Shown here: one piece after another, positions 46,181-55,434 of the stretch | How positions within the stretch are numbered: the stretch's first letter is position 1 | Layout: every line of letters starts with the position of its first letter | Assembly (NCBI GenBank): GCA_947488175.1 | Contig: CANKYO010000009.1 | Location: 62,001-126,000 of the forward strand | Length of the DNA: 64,000 nucleotides | Source of the DNA: an uncultured Paracoccaceae bacterium | GTDB taxonomy: Bacteria; Pseudomonadota; Alphaproteobacteria; Rhodobacterales; Rhodobacteraceae | Direction of reading: 5' to 3' | Program-made: the position numbers and the translations under genes | The notes under the pieces: model-generated | What the model was told of the DNA's origin: nothing | The model's database searches: none | Seen by the model: only the letters and a program-made list of their open reading frames with translations

Positions 46181-48952
46181 CTATGCCGCAGCAGGTTTGC
46201 GGGCCGCGTTGGCACTGCGCCCGCGTTGCAGAAACACGATGAGTGCCAGCACCAACAGTGCGGGCAGGAACATCAGGTACTTGGTGGGCTGATCCACCGG
46301 GCGCAGCACACGTAGCACCTCTTGATCCCAATCCAGCCCGGCATCGGCTGCGGCACTGCCAAAGCTCACATCGTCGATGAACAGCGTCTCACCTTCGTTG
46401 CGGAAAAGCAGGCCCGCGTTTTCCAGCCGTTCGTCACCTGTCGCCCCCTCTTCAATCGGCAGGATCGCCACAAATTCGATGGGATCACCAAGGTCATTCA
46501 TGCCCGCAACCCGCAGCCTGAGGTCTTCACCAACAGGCGTGGCCAAGGCCGCATCAGCGATTTCAACCGGATCAACCTCGTTATAGGGGGGATAGATCAT
46601 GTCCATCCAGAACCCGGGTCGGAAAAGGGTGAAAGCGATCAAAAGCAGGGCAATGGTTTCGTAGAACCGGTTTTTGGCCATGAACCAGCCTTGCGTCGCC
46701 GCGGCAAACAGCAGCATCGCTATGGTCGCGACAATGAACACGAAGATACCCTGCGCCCACCCAACGCCGATCAACAACAATTCGGTGTTGAAGATAAATA
46801 GGAACGGCAGGGCCGCCGTGCGCAAGCTATAGAAGAAAGCAACGACCCCGGTCTTGATCGGATCGCCGCCCGAAACAGCAGCCGCCGCAAAACTGGCAAG
46901 CCCCACCGGCGGCGTCACATCGGCCATGATCCCGAAGTAGAACACGAAGAGGTGGACCGCGATCAGTGGCACGATCAGCCCGTTCTGCTGGCCAAGGGTT
47001 ACAATCACCGGGGCCAACAGGGCCGACACAACGATATAGTTTGCCGTTGTCGGCAGACCCATTCCGAGGATCAGCGACAGGATCGCCGTCAGGAACAGGA
47101 TCGCCAGAATGTTGCCGCCCGAAAGCACCTCAACCACGTCAGCCAGCGCCGAACCCACGCCGGTCTGGCTGACCGCGCCGACAATGATACCTGCAGTTGC
47201 GGTCGCAATGCCGATCCCGATCATGTTGCGCGCACCGGTTTCCAGCCCGTCGATCAGGTCTTTCACCCCCTGCACAACTGCACCGCCGAACGCCGTATCA
47301 CCCCGCATCAGCGCCATCAGTGGGCGTTGGGTGACAAGGATGAACACCATATAGGCCGTTGCCCAGAAAGCCGACAGACCGGGCGAAAGGCGATCCACCA
47401 TCAGCGCCCAGACCAGCACGACAACCGGCAAGATGAAGTGAAGGCCTGACCGGACAGTCGGTCCGGGCAACGGCAGCGTCGTGACCGGGGCATTCGGATC
47501 GTCAAGTTCCAGCGGCTCTTCCTTCGATGCCACGAACAACAGCCCGATATAAACGAGCGTCAGGAAAGCAAAGATGATGTAACCCGCTGTCTCGGGGAAG
47601 GCCGGGCGAATCCAGCCCATGCCGTAATAGACGATAAAGGAAATCGCGCAGATCGCGGCGATAGTGAACGCGATTCCGATCAGGCGGCGCACAATCGGCT
47701 TGGGCTCATAGGCGCGCGGCAGGCCTTCCATACCAGCCTTCAGCGCTTCCAGATGCACGATATAGACCAGCGCGATGTAGGAAATCACCGCAGGCAAAAA
47801 GGCGTGTTTGACCACGTCGAAATAGGGGATGCCCACATATTCGACCATCAAAAAGGCCGCAGCCCCCATCACCGGCGGCATGATCTGTCCGTTGACGGAA
47901 CTTGCCACCTCGACCGCGCCCGCCTTTTCGGAGTTAAAGCCGACCTTTTTCATGAGCGGGATCGTAAACGTTCCGGTTGTCACCACGTTGGCGATGGAAG
48001 ATCCCGAAATCAGCCCGGTCATCGCGGATGAGACCACAGCCGCCTTTGCGGGCCCGCCCTTGAGGTGGCCCATCAGACTGAACGCCACCTGAATGAAATA
48101 GTTACCGGCCCCGGCGCGGTCCAGCAGCGAACCGAACAAGACAAACAGGAACACGAAAGAAGTCGAAACACCCAAGGCGATGCCAAACACACCTTCGGTG
48201 GTGATCCACTGGTGATTGACGATCTCGGACAGGCTGTTGCCCTTATGGGCGATGATGCTGGGCATATATGGCCCCAACACCGTGTAGATCAGGAACACAG
48301 ATGCGACGATCATCAAGGCCGGCCCCAATGCCCGGCGTGTCGCCTCAAGCAGCAGCATCAGGCCGATCACTGCGACCACGAAATCCTGCATGATGGGCGC
48401 GCCGACACGGCCCGAGATCTCGCGGTAGTAAACAAAGAGATAAAGGGCGGCCAACGCCCCCACAACCGCCAACGCCCATTCCCAGATGGGAACGCGATCT
48501 TTGGGAGACCCCAGAACGATGGTGGCCACAACGGCCAAGGCAACTATCGGAATCCACCAGGTCGCTGTTTGTTCCTTGGCCCCCGTCATGAACAGGAACG
48601 CGAGAATCAACGGGACAGCAACGCCCAGTCCCAACTGAAATTTTGTGCGGGCGGCAGGAAAGGCCGCAAAAGCAAGGAATAGGGCGAAAGCCAGATGGAT
48701 GGATCGGCTTTCAGTATCATTGAAAACGCCAAAACCGACCATGAACGGGATGGGCGAGGCAATCCAAAGCTGGAACAATGACCATGCCAGCGCGGTGCAT
48801 GTCAGAAAAATCCCGACCGCACCTGCTGCCCCACGTCCGCCAGTGTCGGATGACGCAACCAGCGCATCCAGCTCTTCTTGGCTTAATCCGCCGCGCCCGT
48901 CTGCAGCATTTTCGACCGCAGCGGCCTGCTGTTGGTTTGGATTGTCAGACAT
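46181..48952 (-). CDS. TRAP transporter fused permease (4TM + 12TM, DctQM-type)
   Basis: 923 residues from the ATG at 48952. A soluble N-terminus precedes about 16-17 hydrophobic helices that combine the small DctQ-like and large DctM-like subunits (signature GLISGSSIANVVTTGTFTIP and QIMPPVMGAAAFLM). The C-terminal periplasmic part (about 780-900) resembles DUF3394, with a PDZ-like stretch (VSFGSAAADAGLDW) before a last helix. Such fused permeases pair with TAXI binding proteins and use a sodium or proton gradient. Confidence 0.92.
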   Translation of the reverse strand: MSDNPNQQQAAAVENAADGRGGLSQEELDALVASSDTGGRGAAGAVGIFLTCTALAWSLFQLWIASPIPFMVGFGVFNDTESRSIHLAFALFLAFAAFPAARTKFQLGLGVAVPLILAFLFMTGAKEQTATWWIPIVALAVVATIVLGSPKDRVPIWEWALAVVGALAALYLFVYYREISGRVGAPIMQDFVVAVIGLMLLLEATRRALGPALMIVASVFLIYTVLGPYMPSIIAHKGNSLSEIVNHQWITTEGVFGIALGVSTSFVFLFVLFGSLLDRAGAGNYFIQVAFSLMGHLKGGPAKAAVVSSAMTGLISGSSIANVVTTGTFTIPLMKKVGFNSEKAGAVEVASSVNGQIMPPVMGAAAFLMVEYVGIPYFDVVKHAFLPAVISYIALVYIVHLEALKAGMEGLPRAYEPKPIVRRLIGIAFTIAAICAISFIVYYGMGWIRPAFPETAGYIIFAFLTLVYIGLLFVASKEEPLELDDPNAPVTTLPLPGPTVRSGLHFILPVVVLVWALMVDRLSPGLSAFWATAYMVFILVTQRPLMALMRGDTAFGGAVVQGVKDLIDGLETGARNMIGIGIATATAGIIVGAVSQTGVGSALADVVEVLSGGNILAILFLTAILSLILGMGLPTTANYIVVSALLAPVIVTLGQQNGLIVPLIAVHLFVFYFGIMADVTPPVGLASFAAAAVSGGDPIKTGVVAFFYSLRTAALPFLFIFNTELLLIGVGWAQGIFVFIVATIAMLLFAAATQGWFMAKNRFYETIALLLIAFTLFRPGFWMDMIYPPYNEVDPVEIADAALATPVGEDLRLRVAGMNDLGDPIEFVAILPIEEGATGDERLENAGLLFRNEGETLFIDDVSFGSAAADAGLDWDQEVLRVLRPVDQPTKYLMFLPALLVLALIVFLQRGRSANAARKPAAA

Positions 48953-49057
48953 GTCATCCCCCTGCGGCCCAATTCGTGGGCGCGTCGTCAATTGTCCCTG
49001 CTATCCGGTGCGCCAGGCAGGGCCCGCCGCACCGTTTGTCCTTACGAAACGTCCGGC

Positions 49058-50014
49058 TTACATCCAGCCGCGTTCCTTGTAGTAACGCTCTGCGCCGGGG
49101 TGCAGCGGGGCAGACAGACCATCCTGGATCATCTGCTCTTCGGTTAAATTTTCAAACGCAGGGTGAAGACGCTTGAACCGGTCGAAATTGTCGAAAACGG
49201 CTTTGACGGTCTGATAGACAACGTCGTCATCCACGTCGGCAGAGGTGACAAATGTCGCCTTCACGCCAAAGGTCTGCACGTCATCAGGCGATCCTTCATA
49301 CATACCGCCCGGCACTGTGGCAGCGGCATAATAGGGATTGTCAGCGATCAGCTGATCAATCTCGGGGCCGGTGACCGGCACCAGAACCGCATCGACAGTT
49401 GATACGGCTTCCTGAATAGACCCATTGGGATGACCAACGGTATAGATGATCGCATCGACCTTGTTGTCACCAAGTGCGGCTGCCTGTTCGGCCGGCTTCA
49501 ATTCGGATGCCAGGGCAAAATCATCCATAGTCCAGCCAAGCGCATCCATCACGACCTGCATGGTCGCATACTGACCGGAACCGGGGTTGCCGATATTGAC
49601 CCGCTTGCCTTTGAGGTCCTCGAATGTGGTGATCCCGGCATCGGCACGAGCAATCACCGTAAATGGCTCACCATGAACGGAAAATACGGCGCGCGCGCCG
49701 TCGAACTGGTTGCCTTCGAATTCGGATGTGCCGTTATATGCGTGATACTGCCAGTCGGACTGGGCCACGCCCATATCCATGTCACCTGCCATGATCGCAT
49801 TGATATTGGCGATAGACCCGCCAGTGGACGGGGCCGTGCATTTCAGGTTGTGATCAGCAGTGCCACGGTTCACAAGCCGGCAGATCGACTGACCCACCAC
49901 AAAGTAAACCCCTGTCTGGCCACCTGTGCCAATGGTGATGAATTGCTCCTGCGCTGATGATGCGGACCCGGCCATCATGGCCCCCGCAAAGGCAAGGTAC
50001 TTAAAAACTTTCAT
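49058..50014 (-). CDS. TAXI-family TRAP solute-binding protein
   Basis: 318 residues with a signal peptide (MKVFKYLAFAGAMMAGSASS, cleavage near AQ-EQ). TAXI motifs are present: TIGTGGQTGVYFVVGQSICR and GMAQSD-like GVAQSDWQYHAYNG. It captures the substrate in the periplasm for the fused permease downstream (105-bp gap). Known TAXI ligands are glutamate and 2-oxoglutarate-type acids, but the ligand here is unknown. It leads the minus-strand block. Confidence 0.92.
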   Translation of the reverse strand: MKVFKYLAFAGAMMAGSASSAQEQFITIGTGGQTGVYFVVGQSICRLVNRGTADHNLKCTAPSTGGSIANINAIMAGDMDMGVAQSDWQYHAYNGTSEFEGNQFDGARAVFSVHGEPFTVIARADAGITTFEDLKGKRVNIGNPGSGQYATMQVVMDALGWTMDDFALASELKPAEQAAALGDNKVDAIIYTVGHPNGSIQEAVSTVDAVLVPVTGPEIDQLIADNPYYAAATVPGGMYEGSPDDVQTFGVKATFVTSADVDDDVVYQTVKAVFDNFDRFKRLHPAFENLTEEQMIQDGLSAPLHPGAERYYKERGWM

Positions 50015-50445
50015 GATTTACTCCCAGTTTCATAATCGTGATACGCCCTCGTTGAGCGAGGATCAGTTTCCGGCGTGGGCTGAGGATGTTTGAACGCCCC
50101 TGCCCAACTTGGCGCAAATTACTGGCGTTGTCTTATGATCAACACATCGCCGTAAAAGCGGCTGGCCTTGTATGAGACTGACAAGGCGTTGCGATTCCTG
50201 CAACCAAATTCCTTACGCGACGGCAGTATTGTTTAATATTTTGAACAATTCGGTGGTGAATCGCGTGAAATCGCACCGAAATCACCGGGCCAGTCGATCT
50301 CTGAACGCTTACGGCCATGTGGAAAAATGAATGGCCGATCCCAGCGGAAGGTCGATGTTTCAGATGATTAGTCCGGGATCAGATTGCAACATAACGAAAA
50401 AGGGCGGGTCGCTGGACCCGCCCTTTCCAAAGGTTTCAAAGGCAA
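50015..50445. other. Gene-free leader upstream of the TAXI gene
   Basis: 431 bp with no supported gene. It contains the promoter region of the TAXI-TRAP block, an AT-rich dyad ATTGTT (50228-50233)/AACAAT (50244-50249) that could be an operator, and the terminator of the upstream aminotransferase gene (50402-50423). Confidence 0.55.
50402..50423 (-). terminator. Rho-independent terminator of gabT
   Basis: GGGCGGGTC (50402-50410) pairs with GACCCGCCC (50415-50423), 4-base loop. On the minus strand the stem is followed by TTTTT (50401-50397). It lies 22 bp after the gabT stop and separates gabT from the TAXI-TRAP block. Confidence 0.9.
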
Positions 50446-51831
50446 TCAGCCTTGCAATTCTGCGACCGCTGCCGCCAGCGCATCCTCAAAGATCCCGAGG
50501 CCTTCGTCGATGATCGCGTCTGATGCCGTCAGCGGCACCATGATCCGCAATGCATTGCCATGCATCCCACAGGCCAACAGGATCAGACCACGCTGCAGCG
50601 CATGGGCGACGACTGCCTTGGTCAAAGCCGCATCAGGCGTTGCCGTTTCGAAATCCGTCACGAACTCAACCGCCAGCATCGCGCCAAGGCCGCGAATATC
50701 CCACATGCGGTAAGGGGCGACGCGCGCGCCAATCTCGGCAAATCGGGCGCGGAAATGCTCACCCAAGGCTGTCGAGCGGGCCAGCAGCCCCTCTTCCTCG
50801 ATCGCGTCAATCGCGGCCAACGCAGCCGCGCACGCGACAGGATTGCCGCCATATGTGCCACCAAGGCCACCGGGAATGACGGCATCCATCACCTCGGCCC
50901 GGCCAATCACACCGGCAATCGGATAGCCACCTGCCATGGATTTGGCGACGGTGATCAGATCAGGCACGACACCCGAATGCTCAATCGCAAACCATGTGCC
51001 AGTCCGGCCAAAGCCTGCCTGAATTTCGTCAGCGATCAACAGGATGCCATGGGTGTCGCAAATCTCGCGCAACGCCTGCATCATCTCGAACGGCACAGGG
51101 GTATACCCCCCCTCACCCAGCACAGGTTCGATGATAATCGCCGCAACCCGCTCTGGCTGCGCATCGGTCAGAAACAGGTTTTGCAAACCGGTCAGCGCGT
51201 CCTGCACCGTGATCCCGTCACGCACACTAGGGAACGGCGCGCGGTAGATGTCCGACGGGAACGGGCCCACGTCTTTCTTGTAGGGGGAAATCTTGCCTGT
51301 CATGCCCAAGGTCAGCAATGTGCGGCCGTGATAACCTCCGGTAAACGCGATGACTCCCGGACGCCCTGTCGCAGCCCGCGCGATCTTGACGGCGTTTTCG
51401 ACAGCCTCGGCCCCTGTGGTGACCAGAAGCGACTTCTTGGCGTGATCACCGGGGGCCAGCGCGTTCAGCTTTTCGGCCAGCGCAACATAGGGCTCGTAAG
51501 GCACAACCTGGAAACTGGTATGGGTATAGTGATCCTCTTGCGCCTTGGCGGCGGCAACCACCTTGGGGTGGCGATGACCAGTGTTCAGCACCGCAATTCC
51601 GCCAGCAAAGTCGATATACCGCGTACCTTCGACATCCCAAAGCTCTGAATTCTCTGCGTGATCCGCGAAAATCGGCGCTGCCGAAGCCACGCCGCGTGCC
51701 ACTGCGGCCTCGCGACGGGCCAGCAGATCGGCATTCGTCTTCGTCTCCGCAACCACATCCGGCACAACCGAGATGTTGGGCTTGCGTTTCGCGGCAGACT
51801 TGCGGGGTTTCTTTTTTACGGTGCTGGTCAT
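50446..51831 (-). CDS. gabT: GABA-type aminotransferase (class III)
   Basis: 461-residue PLP aminotransferase of the 4-aminobutyrate transaminase group, producing succinate semialdehyde. Schiff-base Lys297 ([16 protein letters not shown]), Asp268 ([14 protein letters not shown]) and [15 protein letters not shown] are typical. An unusual N-terminal extension of about 32 residues is Lys/Arg/Pro-rich ([13 protein letters not shown]) and absent from usual GabT proteins. It has its own terminator and faces a PuuR-like regulator gene. No succinate-semialdehyde dehydrogenase lies adjacent. Confidence 0.88.
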   Translation of the reverse strand: MTSTVKKKPRKSAAKRKPNISVVPDVVAETKTNADLLARREAAVARGVASAAPIFADHAENSELWDVEGTRYIDFAGGIAVLNTGHRHPKVVAAAKAQEDHYTHTSFQVVPYEPYVALAEKLNALAPGDHAKKSLLVTTGAEAVENAVKIARAATGRPGVIAFTGGYHGRTLLTLGMTGKISPYKKDVGPFPSDIYRAPFPSVRDGITVQDALTGLQNLFLTDAQPERVAAIIIEPVLGEGGYTPVPFEMMQALREICDTHGILLIADEIQAGFGRTGTWFAIEHSGVVPDLITVAKSMAGGYPIAGVIGRAEVMDAVIPGGLGGTYGGNPVACAAALAAIDAIEEEGLLARSTALGEHFRARFAEIGARVAPYRMWDIRGLGAMLAVEFVTDFETATPDAALTKAVVAHALQRGLILLACGMHGNALRIMVPLTASDAIIDEGLGIFEDALAAAVAELQG

Positions 51832-51859
51832 GTCTGGGATATCCTAGCAAAGGGAAATA

Positions 51860-51960
51860 CGGCTCAACAGGTGTTTAAAATTCTCATACTTCGTTTATTT
51901 TATCTGTCAATGGGAATTGATCGCGCCAGAACCACCTGTTCTTTCGGTCCAGTTGAGCCG
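51860..51960. promoter_or_regulatory. Nested inverted repeats in gabT/regulator spacer
   Basis: CGGCTCAA (51860-51867) matches TTGAGCCG (51953-51960), and the inner AACAGGTG (51866-51873) matches CACCTGTT (51933-51940). A third AACAGGT lies at 51978. These 8-bp dyads between two divergent genes are plausible operators for the XRE-cupin regulator. Confidence 0.5.
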
Positions 51961-52053
51961 CGCTGTTTGCATCATCAAACAGGTTTCGGCATGGATCAGG
52001 TTGTACTAGCTTGATCTGACGACATAAAAACCAAACTGGCAGAGGGATCGCGG

Positions 52054-52608
52054 GTGGATATCGGAAAACGACTGCAGGATTTACGCAAGGCGCACGGTCT
52101 GTCCCAGCGGGAACTTGCCGCGCGGGCCGGTCTGACCAACGGTACCGTTTCGTTGATCGAACAGAACAAAACCAGCCCCTCGGTTGCCTCTCTCAAAAGC
52201 CTGCTCGACGCAATCCCGATGAGCATTGCCGAATTCTTTGCCACCATCGAAGAGGCGGAACCGACCAAATACTTCTATACGGTTGATGAGTTCACCGAAA
52301 TCGCCCCCCAGTCCGGGCAAACAGCGGTGTCACTGCGCCAGCTTGGCAATGCCAGCAGCCATACGCTGCAAATCCTTGACGAAACTTATCCCCCCGATGC
52401 CGACACTGGCCCGGAATTGCTGACCCATGCCGGTGAAGAAGCCGGGATCGTGACAGAGGGTGAGATTGAGGTGACCGTCGGTGATCAGATCAGGGTGCTG
52501 CGCGCGGGTGAAGGTTACCTTTTTGACAGCCGCCTGCCCCACCGGTTTCGCAACACCGGCAAGACACCCTGCCGGATCATCAGCGCCTGTACACCGCCGA
52601 CATTTTGA
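52054..52608 (+). CDS. XRE-family regulator with cupin sensor domain (PuuR-like)
   Basis: 184 residues from a GTG with GAGGGA upstream. N-terminal XRE helix-turn-helix (LRKAHGLSQRELAARAGLTN, then SLIEQNKTSPSVASL) is joined to a C-terminal cupin (LTHAGEEAGIVTEGEIEVTV; GYLFDSRLPHRFRNTG). This architecture matches PuuR and related regulators of putrescine/GABA catabolism. It is divergent from gabT and probably represses it. The ligand is unproven. Confidence 0.88.
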   Translation: MDIGKRLQDLRKAHGLSQRELAARAGLTNGTVSLIEQNKTSPSVASLKSLLDAIPMSIAEFFATIEEAEPTKYFYTVDEFTEIAPQSGQTAVSLRQLGNASSHTLQILDETYPPDADTGPELLTHAGEEAGIVTEGEIEVTVGDQIRVLRAGEGYLFDSRLPHRFRNTGKTPCRIISACTPPTF

Positions 52609-52654
52609 TCAGGGCGGCAGGCATCAGAAGCCGTACGCGACCTTGAGGCAGAGC

Positions 52655-54502
52655 TCACAACCCGCCGTCAAGCGCACCTGCCCCAACAAGCCTCTGATAC
52701 TTGTCACGATCAAACCACCAGAAATCGACACCCCTGTTGAAATCATAAGGAGCGGGTTCGTCAGGGATGCCAAACACATCCCAGATCGCGACACGATGGG
52801 TACCCAGATACCAGGTGCTGATCCAGATATGTTTTGACCGCAAAACCCGATCAAGCGAGCGGGTCGCCGCCACAAGGTCATCGCGTGTCTCAGCCGCGAC
52901 CACCTGTTCGATCAGCGCGTCGACAACCGGGTCCGCCAACCCTGTCAGGTTGTTACTTCCTCTCGCGGCAGCCGCTCTGGACCCATAGAATGCCCGCAAT
53001 TCTGCCCCCGGCGTGACTTTGACACCCCATGCGGTGAATGACAGGTCAAAGTCATAACTCTCTCGCCGTTCGCTCCAGGCACTGGGATCAATCAGTTCAA
53101 GTTCAACGTCGATACCCAGACTTTGCAGGTTTTCGATAAACGGAACGAGGATCCGTTCAAGGCTGCGACTGTCATCTGGAAATTCGAGCGACAGTAGCTG
53201 ACCGGCGGCATTCCGGCGCATCCCGTCATCGCCAGCAAGCCAGCCTGCCTCGTCAAGCAATCTCGACGCCTCGCGCAATGCCTCACGGTCGCGCGGGCTC
53301 GGGCCGCCATCATAGGGAACATGTGCTGGCTCGGTGAAAATCTCTGACGGCAGTTGATCACGGAATTCTTCGAGGATCGCCAACTCGGCGCCTTCCGGCA
53401 CGCCAGATGCCTGCATTTCGGTATTTTCGAAGAAACTGTCGCTACGCTTGTATGTGCCGTAAAACAGCGTTTCATTCGTCCACTGGAAATTGAAGGCATA
53501 TTCCAGCGCCTGACGCACCCGGATATCCTGCAAGACCGGACGGCGCATGTTGAACCAGATGCCCTGCGCACTTGAGGGTCGCCCATCGGGCAGCAAAACC
53601 TGCCTGACCCGGCCGCTTTGTGCCGCCGGAAAATCATAAGCTGTTGCCCAGGACGCCGCGCGATTTTCAACCCGCATCAGATATTCACCGGCGGCAAACG
53701 CCTCCAACCCCACGGTATCATCCGCGAAGTATTCATAGGCGAAGCAATCAAAATTGTTCCGCCCGGCATTCACCGGCAGGTCGGCAGCCCAATAATCGGG
53801 ATCCTTACAGAACGTGATCGTGCGGGGCGCATCGAGTGTATCAACCTCGTAAGGACCGGACCCAAGCGGGCGCGTGATCCACGTCTCATCAAACGGGTTT
53901 TCATCATAGAAATGCTCTGGCAGTACAGGTAACTCAGCGATTTCCGCAGGAAAGGCGCCAGCACCAGGGGCCAGGTCAAACCGGACACGCAGGTCGGTTT
54001 CAGCTTCAACCAATAGCACATCAGACAGCAAGTTGCGGTAATAGGGATGGCCCTCGGTCTTGAGAGCATTGATGGTGAAAACAACATCCTGCGCCGTGAC
54101 AGGCTCACCGTCATGAAAACGCGCCTCGGGGCGCATATTGAACGCGACGTAGGACAGGTCATCGGGATACTCAATGGTCTCGGCGATTAAACCGTAGATC
54201 GCGTCAGGTTCGTCATAAGCACGGACCATCAGACCATCGTAGACATGGTGACCAATCTCAGGCGCTGAATCGCCCTTGATGATAAAGATATTCAAACTGT
54301 CGAATGTCGGCGTACCGTAAAGCTGACGCTGGCTCATCGTCCCACCTTGCGGCGCGTCGGGATTGGCATAGTCAAAATGGGTGAAATCCGGGCCATATTT
54401 CAGATCGCCAAAGGCGGAGTAACCATGGCTGATCGTCACCTCTGCAAACGCAGGCGCGGCACACGCGACCATCGCCAGAAATGTAGAAATGTGCAATTTC
54501 AT
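52655..54502 (-). CDS. Extracellular solute-binding protein family 5 (YejA/oligopeptide type)
   Basis: 615 residues from the ATG at 54502 (GGGGG upstream). A signal peptide ends at AFA-EV (about 19-22). The mature protein is an SBP_bac_5 protein close to YejA (FDSLNIFIIKGDSAPEIGHHV; WFNMRRPVLQDIRVRQALEY; RGVDFWWFD). It delivers peptides or similar ligands to an ABC permease. The usual permease and ATPase genes (yejBEF) are absent next to it. Confidence 0.9.
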   Translation of the reverse strand: MKLHISTFLAMVACAAPAFAEVTISHGYSAFGDLKYGPDFTHFDYANPDAPQGGTMSQRQLYGTPTFDSLNIFIIKGDSAPEIGHHVYDGLMVRAYDEPDAIYGLIAETIEYPDDLSYVAFNMRPEARFHDGEPVTAQDVVFTINALKTEGHPYYRNLLSDVLLVEAETDLRVRFDLAPGAGAFPAEIAELPVLPEHFYDENPFDETWITRPLGSGPYEVDTLDAPRTITFCKDPDYWAADLPVNAGRNNFDCFAYEYFADDTVGLEAFAAGEYLMRVENRAASWATAYDFPAAQSGRVRQVLLPDGRPSSAQGIWFNMRRPVLQDIRVRQALEYAFNFQWTNETLFYGTYKRSDSFFENTEMQASGVPEGAELAILEEFRDQLPSEIFTEPAHVPYDGGPSPRDREALREASRLLDEAGWLAGDDGMRRNAAGQLLSLEFPDDSRSLERILVPFIENLQSLGIDVELELIDPSAWSERRESYDFDLSFTAWGVKVTPGAELRAFYGSRAAAARGSNNLTGLADPVVDALIEQVVAAETRDDLVAATRSLDRVLRSKHIWISTWYLGTHRVAIWDVFGIPDEPAPYDFNRGVDFWWFDRDKYQRLVGAGALDGGL

Positions 54503-54633
54503 CTTGTACCCCCTCACTGGCTTCATCCCAATTCTGCAAGTGGAGCATTTGCACGGATCAAGGTCCAGCCGTCAAATTGCTGCACGGGCACCGAACGGTC
54601 GGTGATCCATCGGCGCTCGACGAATTTGCAGAT

Positions 54634-54651
54634 TGCGCTTGTTCAAGCGCA
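54634..54651. terminator. Stem-loop between TetR and solute-binding-protein genes
   Basis: TGCGCTTG (54634-54641) and CAAGCGCA (54644-54651) form an almost loopless dyad, 48 bp after the TetR stop on the minus strand. A second dyad GCACAGG/CCTGTGC overlaps it. No T-run; it may be an operator instead. Confidence 0.35.
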
Positions 54652-54698
54652 CAGGATGACTCGACCTGTGCCATCCAATCGACCGGTTTCCCGCCGCT

Positions 54699-55337
54699 TC
54701 AGTCGGACAGCACCCGCTCGGCAATGTCGGCCAGCAATCCATCCAGATCAACGCCGCCGCCCATCTCGGTCATGTCCTTGTCATAAAGGATGAACGACAG
54801 GCCGTGGACAAAGCTCCACAGCATGAAACCACGCTTGCGAACCTCCTGCGTGATGTCATCCTCGCCCAGACAAAGCGCGACCTCTTGCAGCACAATCCCA
54901 AAGGTCTGCTCGCCCGCGGCCTTCAATCGCTCATCGTTCAGGCCGTCGGTAAATCCGCCGAATTTGAGCCGGAAAACACCCGGCTCGCGCAGCGCGAATG
55001 TGACATATTCCTTGCCCAGCGCCTGAACCCTTTGCGGCGATCCCGGCGGGATTCCTTCGAGCGCGGCGAACATGTTTTCGCGGTGTCGCACCATCCCCTC
55101 CAGCACCATGGCAACAAGCATTTCATCCTTGTTTTTGAAATGCTTGTAAGGCGCGGCAGTTGATACGCCCGCCAGTCTGCACGCATCAGACACCGAAAAA
55201 CCATCCGGTCCCTTCTCCTCGACCAGACGGCGCGTTGCCTCGATCAGACCGGCCCGCAAATCACCATGGTGATAGCGGGCCTTCTGCAGTGGTTCTTTGC
55301 CGGTTGCCTCAACCGTCTTTGCCATCATTTTTTCCAT
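54699..55337 (-). CDS. TetR family regulator of RND pair 2
   Basis: About 212 residues; Met at 55337, 55328 or 55325 could be the start. The N-terminal helix-turn-helix follows the TetR pattern (GFSVSDACRLAGVSTAAPYK, then HFKNKDEM), with a WHG-type C-terminal domain. It is divergent from the RND adaptor gene with a 97-bp spacer carrying a strong palindrome, so it very likely represses that efflux operon. Confidence 0.88.
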   Translation of the reverse strand: MEKMMAKTVEATGKEPLQKARYHHGDLRAGLIEATRRLVEEKGPDGFSVSDACRLAGVSTAAPYKHFKNKDEMLVAMVLEGMVRHRENMFAALEGIPPGSPQRVQALGKEYVTFALREPGVFRLKFGGFTDGLNDERLKAAGEQTFGIVLQEVALCLGEDDITQEVRKRGFMLWSFVHGLSFILYDKDMTEMGGGVDLDGLLADIAERVLSD

Positions 55338-55393
55338 TCTTTTGCTGATCTGAATTTTCTCAGATCACGTACCACTTGTCAAAGTAAGAACTT

Positions 55394-55417
55394 CTAACAT
55401 ATGTTAGTCACACTAAC
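55394..55417. promoter_or_regulatory. Candidate TetR operator
   Basis: A perfect 14-bp palindrome CTAACATATGTTAG (55394-55407) is followed by a further CTAAC (55413-55417), giving overlapping dyads of the same half-site. It lies 18 bp upstream of the RND adaptor ATG and 56 bp from the TetR start. Confidence 0.65.
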
Positions 55418-55434
55418 TTTGCAGCGATTCAGCA

